Origin: an uncultured Oscillospiraceae bacterium
GTDB taxonomy: Bacteria > Bacillota > Clostridia > Oscillospirales > Oscillospiraceae
Direction of reading: 5' to 3'
Length of the DNA stretch: 64,000 bases
Assembly (NCBI GenBank): GCA_947625815.1
Contig: CANQPU010000006.1
Coordinates: 1-64,000 of the forward strand
Below, in pieces: positions 57,736 through 64,000 of the stretch. The translations under genes and the position numbers were made by a program. Within the stretch, counting starts at the first letter, position 1; every line of letters starts with the position of its first letter. The notes under the pieces were generated by a model. It did not search any database, had not been told where the DNA came from, and was given only the letters and a program-made list of their open reading frames with translations.

Positions 57736-59565
57736 TTACACGTTTTTCGCGCCCTTGAGGGCCTTCATCCGGAGCGCGTGGTCCAGAATGGACTTGCGGA
57801 TGCGCAGGGAGGTGGGGGTGACCTCCAAAAGCTCGTCGTCGGAGAGAAATTCCAGGCACTGTTCCAGACTCATAATCCTGGGCGGGATGAGACGGAGCGC
57901 CTCGTCCGAGCCGGCGGCGCGCATATTGGTGAGCTGCTTCTTCTTGCAGACGTTCACCGTGATGTCCTCGTCCCTGGGCGTCTCGCCCACCACCATGCCG
58001 CCGTAGACCGGCACGCCGGGAGAGACGAACATGACGCCCCGGTCCTGGACGCCGAAGATGCCGTAGGCCACGGCCTCGCCGGTCTCGCTGGCCACCAGGG
58101 AGCCGGTGCCCCGGCGGCTCAGCTCGCCCTTATATTTTTCGTATTTTTCAAAGACGGAGCTCATGATGCCCTCGCCCCGGGTGTCGGTGAGGAACTCGTT
58201 CCGGTAGCCGAAAAGACCGCGGCTGGGGACGAAAAAGGTCATCTTCATCCGGCTGCCCACAGGGGTCATCTCCACGAACTCGCCCCGGCGGGAGGAGATT
58301 TTCTCAATGACCGCGCCCACGGAGTCCTCGGGCACGTCCACCACCACCCGCTCGATGGGCTCGCACCGCTCTCCGTTTATCTCCCGCATCAGCACGCGCG
58401 GGGGCGATACGGCAAACTCATAGCCCTCCCGGCGCATAGTCTCGATGAGGATGGAGAGGTGCATCTCGCCGCGGCCGGCCACGTTGAAGCTGTGGTCGGA
58501 GCCCTCCACCTCCGTGACCCGGAGGGACACGTCCTTCATAGTCTCCCGGAAAAGCCGGTCCCGGAGCTGCCGGGAGGTCACGTATTTGCCCTCACGCCCG
58601 GCGAAGGGGGAGTCGTTGACGGAGAAGGTCATCTCCATGGTGGGCGCGGAGATCTTCACAAAGGGCAGGGCCTCCGGGGCCTCCGGGGCGCAGATGGTGT
58701 CCCCGATGGAGATGTCCGGGATGCCGGAGAGGGCGATGATGCTGCCGGAGCTCGACTCGGTGACGGGGACGCGGGACAGCCCGTTGAACTCATAGAGGCT
58801 CACGGCCCGGGCCTTTTTGGGGGCGGCGTCGGCGTCGTGGTAATTGACGACGGCAAGCTCCTGATTCTGGCGGATGACGCCCCGCTCGATGCGGCCGATG
58901 GCAATGCGGCCCACGTAGTCGTTGTAGTCAAGGGAGCTGACCAGCATCTGGAGGGGCTCGTCGTCGTGGTCCTCGGGGGCGGGGATATAGTCTACGATGG
59001 TGTCAAAGAGGGGCTTCAGGTCCACGCCCGGCACGTCGGCGGAGTAGCTGGCGGTGCCCTGACGGCCGGAGCAGAAGAGCATGGGGGAGTCGATCTGCTC
59101 GTCGGTGCACCCAAGCTCGATGAGAAGCTCCAAGATCTCGTCCACCACCTCCAGCATCCGCTGGTCGGGGCGGTCGATCTTGTTGAGGACCACGATGACC
59201 CGGTGGCCCAGCTCCAGGGCCTTGGAAAGGACGAAACGGGTCTGGGGCATGGGGCCCTCGGCGGCGTCCACCAGCAATATGACGCCGTTGACCATCTTCA
59301 AAATGCGCTCCACCTCGCCGCCAAAGTCGGCGTGGCCCGGAGTGTCCACGATGTTTATCTTGATGTCGCCGTACTGAACGGCGGTGTTCTTCGCCAGGAT
59401 GGTGATGCCGCGCTCACGCTCCAGGTCGTTGGAGTCCATGACGCGCTCCTGCACGGCCTGATTTTCCCGGAACACGCCGGACTGCTTGAGCATCTCGTCC
59501 ACCAGCGTGGTCTTGCCGTGGTCCACGTGGGCGATGATGGCCACGTTTCGTATCTTTTTATCCAA
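57736..59565 (-). CDS. typA: Ribosome-associated GTPase TypA/BipA
   Basis: Translational GTPase related to EF-G that acts in ribosome assembly and stress adaptation. The 609-aa chain opens [22 protein letters not shown]. It has the switch [25 protein letters not shown] and the BipA-specific C-terminal region ([21 protein letters not shown]). I chose TTG 59565, as it gives the standard family start; GTG 59574 is in frame and equally possible. No ideal Shine-Dalgarno is seen (AGAGAAG only). Transcribed from the promoter at 59605-59634. Confidence 0.96.
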   Translation of the reverse strand: MDKKIRNVAIIAHVDHGKTTLVDEMLKQSGVFRENQAVQERVMDSNDLERERGITILAKNTAVQYGDIKINIVDTPGHADFGGEVERILKMVNGVILLVDAAEGPMPQTRFVLSKALELGHRVIVVLNKIDRPDQRMLEVVDEILELLIELGCTDEQIDSPMLFCSGRQGTASYSADVPGVDLKPLFDTIVDYIPAPEDHDDEPLQMLVSSLDYNDYVGRIAIGRIERGVIRQNQELAVVNYHDADAAPKKARAVSLYEFNGLSRVPVTESSSGSIIALSGIPDISIGDTICAPEAPEALPFVKISAPTMEMTFSVNDSPFAGREGKYVTSRQLRDRLFRETMKDVSLRVTEVEGSDHSFNVAGRGEMHLSILIETMRREGYEFAVSPPRVLMREINGERCEPIERVVVDVPEDSVGAVIEKISSRRGEFVEMTPVGSRMKMTFFVPSRGLFGYRNEFLTDTRGEGIMSSVFEKYEKYKGELSRRGTGSLVASETGEAVAYGIFGVQDRGVMFVSPGVPVYGGMVVGETPRDEDITVNVCKKKQLTNMRAAGSDEALRLIPPRIMSLEQCLEFLSDDELLEVTPTSLRIRKSILDHALRMKALKGAKNV

Positions 59566-59604
59566 AGGTAACACTTCTCTCTGGGTGTAAAATTCGACCG
59601 AAGT

Positions 59605-59634
59605 ATTATATAACAGGTGGGCGGCGGTTTTCAA
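59605..59634 (-). promoter_or_regulatory. Promoter of typA
   Basis: On the minus strand TTGAAA (59629-59634), 18-bp spacer, TATAAT (59605-59610). The leader is about 35 nt. Confidence 0.8.
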
Positions 59635-59704
59635 GCGTAGAAACGCAAAAGCGGGCGGGGGATTTGAGATTTTTTTCGTCAAAATGGACGAGGGGAAAAT
59701 TGAT

Positions 59705-59958
59705 GCCGCCTTTTCAGGCGGCGGGACTTGCTTTTCTCCCTTTTGTATCGACAAAAGTGAGAAAAGCAACAAAAGAGGTAAAAACGACCAGGGGAGGGAT
59801 TTCGATTTTCCCTCCCCTGGACCCTTCCTTTTAAAAACGACCATACAGGGGCCTGCGGGCCCCTATATGGAGAACCCCGGGGGAGTCCAGAGGGGGCCGA
59901 AGCCCCACTCTGGTCGTTTCAAGGGGGTCCCGGGGGGAAATCGAAATCCCCCCGGGAC
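59705..59958. repeat. Array of six hairpins between typA and the dehydrogenase gene
   Basis: The 397-bp gap 59575-59971 holds, besides the typA promoter, a chain of inverted repeats. They are 59705-59722, 59728-59769 (19-bp arms, one mismatch), 59788-59820 (11 bp), 59841-59870 (13 bp, one mismatch), 59887-59913 (one bulge) and 59927-59958 (11 bp). AAAACGACCA occurs at 59781 and 59834 and inverted near 59911, and CTTTTCTCCCTTTT at 59731 and 59960. The loops at 59799 (ATTTCGAT) and 59940 (ATCGAAAT) are complementary. It resembles a composite REP/BIME-like element. It also closes the dehydrogenase gene. Confidence 0.8.
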
Positions 59959-59971
59959 GCTTTTCTCCCTT

Positions 59972-60976
59972 TTAAACCCCCGCGGGTTCGAAGCTCCCGA
60001 TCTCGTTTTCCACCGGCTCCCCGGCAAAAAAGCGCCGCAGGTTGTCCGTGGTCACCTCCGCGATGGCCCGGAGGGCCTCCCGCGTCAGAAACGCCTGGTG
60101 GCTCGTTACCAGTACGTTTGGCTGACTGAGCAGCAGATTGAGGGTGTCGTCCCGCATGACCTTTGAGGACACGTCCTCGTAAAAGACGTCGGCCTCCTCC
60201 TCGTAGACATCCAGCCCCGCGGCCCCGACCTTCCCGGATTTGACGTTGTCCAGCAGCGCCTCGGAGTCGATGAGCGCGCCGCGGGAGGTGTTGATGAGGA
60301 CGACCCCGTCGCGCATCTGGTGGAAGGCGGCGCGGCTGAGCATATGGTAGGTCCGGGGCGTCAGGGGACAGTGGAGGGAGATGACGTCGGACCGACAGAT
60401 AAGCTCGTCGAGGCGCACATACTCAAAGCCCGCGCCCCACTGGGGGTCGGGATCGTAGGCCAGGACGCGGGCGCCCAGGCCCCGGACCATGGCGGCAAAG
60501 CGCAGCCCCACCCGGCCCGTGCCCACGACCCCCACGCTCTTGCCCTCGATGTTGGTGCCCACCAGCCCCTCCAGGCTGAAATTGCGCTCCCGCGTGCGTG
60601 TAAACGCCCGGTGGGTCTGTCGGGTAAGGGTCAACAGCAGCGCCAGGGCGTGCTCGGCCACGCTGGCCGGGGAATAGGACGGGACCCGGAATACCCGGAT
60701 GCCGCACTGCTCCGCGGCCGCCAGGTCCACGTTGTTATATCCGGCGCACCGGAGCGCCACGGCGCGGACGCCGTATTCGGAGAGACGCCTGAGAGTCTCC
60801 GCGCCCAGATCGTCGTTGACAAAGGCGCAGACGGCCGCGCAGTCCCGGGCCAGGATCGCCGTGTCAGGGCCCAGCCGGTTCTCCAGATACATGAGCTCCA
60901 GCCCCGCCCCGGGCGCGAGCTCGTCAAACCAGGGCCTGTCGTAGCTTCTCACGTCAAAAAACGCCGTTTTTTCCAT
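59972..60976 (-). CDS. D-2-hydroxyacid dehydrogenase (D-lactate dehydrogenase-like)
   Basis: A 334-aa NAD-dependent enzyme of the D-isomer 2-hydroxyacid dehydrogenase family, reducing a 2-ketoacid such as pyruvate. It has AVALRCAGYNNVDL, the nucleotide loop VGVVGTGRVGLRFA, the substrate arginine in INTSRGALID, the acidic partner in GLDVYEEE, and the catalytic histidine in VTSHQAF. The order is typical of D-LDH. The start is ATG 60976 (GGAGG before it). The end lies beside a hairpin array that may stop transcription. D-lactate is likely but not proven as the product. Confidence 0.92.
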   Translation of the reverse strand: MEKTAFFDVRSYDRPWFDELAPGAGLELMYLENRLGPDTAILARDCAAVCAFVNDDLGAETLRRLSEYGVRAVALRCAGYNNVDLAAAEQCGIRVFRVPSYSPASVAEHALALLLTLTRQTHRAFTRTRERNFSLEGLVGTNIEGKSVGVVGTGRVGLRFAAMVRGLGARVLAYDPDPQWGAGFEYVRLDELICRSDVISLHCPLTPRTYHMLSRAAFHQMRDGVVLINTSRGALIDSEALLDNVKSGKVGAAGLDVYEEEADVFYEDVSSKVMRDDTLNLLLSQPNVLVTSHQAFLTREALRAIAEVTTDNLRRFFAGEPVENEIGSFEPAGV

Positions 60977-61066
60977 TTTCCGTCCTCCGTCAGTTCTTTT
61001 GGCCATAATAGTATATCCTGCCCAATTCCCGGCCATTCAACACAAATATTAAGTTCAAAAAAACCG

Positions 61067-61095
61067 TGGAAAAACCGGATAAAAAGGTATATAAT
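61067..61095 (+). promoter_or_regulatory. Promoter of glyS
   Basis: TGGAAA (61067-61072), 17-bp spacer, TATAAT (61090-61095). The leader is only about 60 nt, too short for the T-box element often found ahead of such genes. Confidence 0.65.
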
Positions 61096-61158
61096 ACATC
61101 CATTCGTCAACGGACGGATAATAAATTACGCGGCAGCCAGCCGCGGGAAGGAAAATGT

Positions 61159-62556
61159 ATGAAAAACTCCGAAAAGACTCTGGACATGATCGTGAACCTC
61201 TGCAAAAGCCGCGGCTTCATCTACGCCGGGAGCGAGATCTACGGCGGGCTTGCCAACTCCTGGGACTACGGCCCCCTGGGCGTGGAATTCAAGAACAACG
61301 TGAAAAAGGCGTGGCTCAAAAAATTCGTGCAGGAGAGCCCCTACAACGTGGGGTTGGACGCCGCCATCATCATGAACCCCCAGACCTGGGTCACCACCGG
61401 CCACGTCTCCAGCTTCTCGGATCCCCTTTTGGACTGCCGCGCCTGCAAGGCCCGGCACCGGGCCGACAAGCTCATCGGCGACGGGCACCCGGAGGTCAAC
61501 ACCGACGCCATGAGCTTTGACGAGATGGACAAATTTATCGCGGAGCACGAGGACGTGGTCTGCCCGGTCTGCGGCCGGCACGACTTCACCCCCATCCGCA
61601 AGTTCAATCTGATGTTCAAGACCGCCATCGGCGTGACCGAGGACTCCTCCTCCACCTGCTATCTGCGGCCCGAGACGGCCCAGGGCATCTTCGTGAATTT
61701 CTCCAACATCCAGCGCACCACCCGCCGGAAGCTGCCCTTCGGCGTCTGCCAGGTGGGCAAGGCCTTCCGGAACGAGATCACCCCGGGCAACTTCACCTTC
61801 CGCACCCGGGAATTCGAGCAGATGGAGTGCGAGTTTTTCTGCAAGCCGGGCACCGATCTTGAGTGGTTCGCCTACTGGAAAAAGTTCTGCATCGACTGGC
61901 TCCGTTCCCTGGGGCTCAAGGAAGAGAACATGCGCTACCGGGACCACGAGCCGGCGGAGCTGGCCTTTTACTCCAAGGCCACCACGGATATCGAGTACGC
62001 CTTCCCGTTTACGGACTGGGGGGAGCTCTGGGGCATCGCCGACCGCACCGATTACGACCTGGGCCGCCATCAGGAGGCCTCCGGCAAGGACCTGACCTAT
62101 TATGACCAGGAGGCCAACGAGCACTACATCCCCTATGTCATTGAGCCCAGTCTCGGCTGTGACCGGGTGGCCCTGGCGTTCCTGTGCGAGGCGTATGACG
62201 AGGAGCACCTGGTGGACGCCAAGGGCAAGGAGGACGTGCGGGTGGTGCTGCGTCTGCACCCCTTCCTGGCCCCCTTCAAGTGCGCCGTCCTGCCCCTCTC
62301 CAGAAAGCTCTCCGACAAGGCCATGGAGGTCCGCAACGAGCTGACCAAATCCTTTATGGTGGACTTCGACGACGCCGGCTCCATCGGCAAGCGGTATCGC
62401 CGGGAGGACGAGATCGGCACGCCCTTCTGCGTGACCTACGACTTTGACTCCGAAAACGACGGCTGCGTCACGGTCCGCGAGCGCGATACCATGGAGCAGG
62501 TCCGCATCCCCATCGCCGGACTTGAGGCCTATATCGCCGAGCGGGTGAAGTTCTGA
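61159..62556 (+). CDS. glyS: Glycyl-tRNA synthetase, alpha2 class II
   Basis: Charges tRNA-Gly. The 465-aa single-chain form is the dimeric type found in some Firmicutes, archaea and eukaryotes, unlike the alpha2-beta2 enzyme. Seen are the opening [24 protein letters not shown] and an insertion with zinc-ligand-like CRAC and CPVC pairs. Motif 2 is [24 protein letters not shown], motif 3 is [14 protein letters not shown], and an anticodon-binding domain lies after residue 360. The start is ATG 61159 with GGGAAGGAAA ahead. Confidence 0.97.
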   Translation: MKNSEKTLDMIVNLCKSRGFIYAGSEIYGGLANSWDYGPLGVEFKNNVKKAWLKKFVQESPYNVGLDAAIIMNPQTWVTTGHVSSFSDPLLDCRACKARHRADKLIGDGHPEVNTDAMSFDEMDKFIAEHEDVVCPVCGRHDFTPIRKFNLMFKTAIGVTEDSSSTCYLRPETAQGIFVNFSNIQRTTRRKLPFGVCQVGKAFRNEITPGNFTFRTREFEQMECEFFCKPGTDLEWFAYWKKFCIDWLRSLGLKEENMRYRDHEPAELAFYSKATTDIEYAFPFTDWGELWGIADRTDYDLGRHQEASGKDLTYYDQEANEHYIPYVIEPSLGCDRVALAFLCEAYDEEHLVDAKGKEDVRVVLRLHPFLAPFKCAVLPLSRKLSDKAMEVRNELTKSFMVDFDDAGSIGKRYRREDEIGTPFCVTYDFDSENDGCVTVRERDTMEQVRIPIAGLEAYIAERVKF

Positions 62557-62559
62557 GCC

Positions 62560-64000
62560 ATGAAGCTTTTTGACGCGCTCTGGTACAACGGCGGACGGGG
62601 ACCGGCGGACGGCAACAACTACTGGCGGCGGTTCACCGCCCCCCACTATGTCTGGGTCGGCGTGCTGCTGGCGGTGCTGAGCGCCGCCGCGGGGAGCCTT
62701 GCGCTGGTGGTGGGAGGCGTCTATCCGGGGATCCGGGACCCGCAGTTTTGCTGGAGCTACTTTTCCGAGCCGCGGATCCTCCTTTTGAACCTCCTCCCGG
62801 TGCTGCTGCTCACGGCCGTGCTGTACTTTGCCACCGGGAGAGCCTGGGCGGCGTATCTGGGCTCGTCGCTGACGGTCCTGGGTCTGAGCCTGGTGGATTT
62901 TTACAAGCTCGTTATCAGAAACGAGACCTTTGTGGCCTCGGATCTGGGGCTCGTGAGCGAGGCCGCCGGGATCATCTCCCACTACACCATCGTCATCTCC
63001 GGACGGGCCGTCACGTCCATACTTGCCGTCGTTCTGGGGACCGTCCTGGCGGCGGTCCTGGCCCGCGGGGCCCTGAAAAAGGTGTGGGTGCGGGTCCTGG
63101 GGACCCTTCTCAGCCTGGGTGTGCTGGTGACGCTCGTCTTTACCCTGTACGCCAGCGACGCCGTGTATGCCCGCACGGTGAACGGCACCGCGGAATACTT
63201 CGACTGGATCGAGCAGCAAAATTACGCCTCAAAGGGCTTTCTCTATTCCTTCCTCCACTCCGTTTCGGACGCCCTTCCGCGGGCCCCGGAGGGATACGAC
63301 GAGGAGGAGACCGCGGCGCTTCTGAGCGGATACGGCGAGGGCACCATTGAGGAGGAGCGGCGCGTCAACGTGATAGCCGTGATGTTTGAGGCGTACTCCG
63401 ACCTTTCGGAGTTTCCCCAAATCGGCGTCCGGGAGGAGGTTTACGCCCCCCTCCATGAGCTTGAAAGCGAGAGCCTTCACGGGCGTCTCATATCCAACAC
63501 CTTCGGGGGCGGGACGGTGGACTCCGAGCGGTGCTTCCTGACCGGCCTTGCCCAAGTGGAGGAGTTCCGGGAGAACACCGATTCTTATGTCTGGTTCCTG
63601 CGCCGCAACGGCTATTATACCGAGGGGCTCCACCCCGGCGACAGCTGGTACTATAACCGGGAGAACGTGGAGCGGAACATGGGCTTTGAACGCTATTACT
63701 TCCTGGAGGACATCCCAGGCTTCGACAGGAGCGACAGGGCGTTCTTCGGGATGCTCTCGGAGCTCATTGAAAACCGGGACAAGTCCGTGCCCTATTTCAA
63801 TTACTCCATCTCCTTCCAGAATCACGGCGGCTACGACAGCGCCTCCACGGGGGAGGAGTCCTGGCTCGACCGGGGCGACAAGCCAGAGGACGCTTACAAC
63901 ACCGTGAACAACTACCTTGCGGGCATCGCGGATACGACCCGGAGAATGCGGGACTTCATCGAGTCTCTGCGGGACGATCCGGAGCCCTTTGTGGTGGTGT
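62560..64000 (+). CDS. LtaS-family sulfatase-like membrane enzyme (partial, cut by window end)
   Basis: The first 480 residues are inside the window. Four or five hydrophobic helices (about 30-55, 70-95, 97-115, 140-165 and 178-200) precede an extracellular alkaline-phosphatase/sulfatase domain. That domain opens VNVIAVMFEAYSDL and contains the nucleophile region SNTFGGGTVDSERCFLTG (Thr). Further matches are NGYYTEGLHPGDSWYYNRENV and FQNHGGYD. Such proteins polymerise glycerol phosphate (LtaS) or add phospho-groups to surface glycans. It begins 3 bp after glyS, so it may be co-transcribed. The closest function is uncertain without the C terminus. Confidence 0.88.
   Translation, partial: MKLFDALWYNGGRGPADGNNYWRRFTAPHYVWVGVLLAVLSAAAGSLALVVGGVYPGIRDPQFCWSYFSEPRILLLNLLPVLLLTAVLYFATGRAWAAYLGSSLTVLGLSLVDFYKLVIRNETFVASDLGLVSEAAGIISHYTIVISGRAVTSILAVVLGTVLAAVLARGALKKVWVRVLGTLLSLGVLVTLVFTLYASDAVYARTVNGTAEYFDWIEQQNYASKGFLYSFLHSVSDALPRAPEGYDEEETAALLSGYGEGTIEEERRVNVIAVMFEAYSDLSEFPQIGVREEVYAPLHELESESLHGRLISNTFGGGTVDSERCFLTGLAQVEEFRENTDSYVWFLRRNGYYTEGLHPGDSWYYNRENVERNMGFERYYFLEDIPGFDRSDRAFFGMLSELIENRDKSVPYFNYSISFQNHGGYDSASTGEESWLDRGDKPEDAYNTVNNYLAGIADTTRRMRDFIESLRDDPEPFVVV

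Noticed and set aside
57778..59571. 597-codon plus-strand open frame opposite typA
   Set aside because: Antisense shadow of typA; its composition mirrors typA codon bias.
59684..60166. 160-codon frame through the hairpin array near typA
   Set aside because: It translates inverted repeats and overlaps the end of the dehydrogenase gene; no ribosome-binding site or family.
61096..61158. T-box leader of glyS
   Set aside because: Only about 60 nt between promoter and start; no T-box sequence or terminator seen.
61126..63219. 697-codon minus-strand open frame opposite glyS and the LtaS-like gene
   Set aside because: Shadow of two strongly recognised genes; it crosses their boundary and has no family features.

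Overview
The window reads as GC-rich chromosomal DNA of a low-GC-lineage relative (Bacillota), most likely a gut-type clostridium of the Oscillospiraceae kind. This is inferred from the Firmicutes order rimP-nusA-rnpM-ylxQ-infB-rbfA-nrnA-truB-ribF, strong Shine-Dalgarno sites, TTG/GTG starts, sigma-A promoters of the TTGACA/TATAAT kind, class II GalT, a TagF-like enzyme, and the absence of outer-membrane functions. No species can be named from the sequence alone. I see no insertion sequence, prophage or CRISPR array.

Layout. (1) 1-8.4 kb, minus strand: a tRNA-Thr(UGU) with its own promoter, and the complete nusA-infB translation operon ending in truB and ribF. The operon is driven by a promoter at 8.4 kb whose leader carries an intrinsic terminator. 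(2) 8.5-18.3 kb: an orphan solute-binding lipoprotein, a MATE exporter, and a galactoside island (GH42 beta-galactosidase divergent from a MsmK/UgpC-type ATPase, galK, galE, class II galT). (3) 18.4-21.2 kb: a secreted Cys-rich protein ending in SLH-like sequence, under a very good promoter, followed by a chain of strong hairpins. (4) 21.2-56.3 kb: a cell-surface polysaccharide locus of about 35 kb, nearly all genes in one direction, many coupled by ATGA overlaps. (5) 56.4-64 kb: core genes (DUF2974 hydrolase, typA, a 2-hydroxyacid dehydrogenase, glyS and the start of an LtaS-like sulfatase).

How the polysaccharide locus appears to work. Precursor genes supply phosphosugars and GDP-mannose (phosphohexomutase, manA, manC), UDP-galactofuranose (glf, with galE nearby), dTDP-4-keto-6-deoxyglucose (rmlA, rmlB) and, through a 2,3-dehydratase, a Gfo/Idh 3-ketoreductase and two epimerase/reductase pairs, probably dTDP-2,6-dideoxysugars. 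Two related nucleotidyltransferases of the choline-phosphate cytidylyltransferase type probably feed a TagF-like transferase. Four GT4 enzymes assemble the chain. Export is by a TagG/Wzm-like permease and a TagH/Wzt-like ATPase. A coiled-coil methyltransferase resembles a chain terminator/ruler. A Gtr-type set (GtrA, GtrB, GtrII) would add side-branch sugars outside. No polyprenyl-phosphate sugar-1-phosphate transferase is visible, so chain initiation must be encoded elsewhere.

The most unusual content is a group of fusions in this locus. One is a nucleotidyltransferase + RmlD-like reductase + PurF-like phosphoribosyltransferase in one chain. One is a YidC insertase fused to a TagF-like transferase. 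One is an export ATPase fused to a GtrII glucosyltransferase that keeps an internal Shine-Dalgarno and ATG at the seam. The methyltransferase carries exact 63-bp (three-heptad) coiled-coil repeats. Base composition changes abruptly inside several of these genes, as expected of recombinational cassette exchange; this was judged by eye and not computed.
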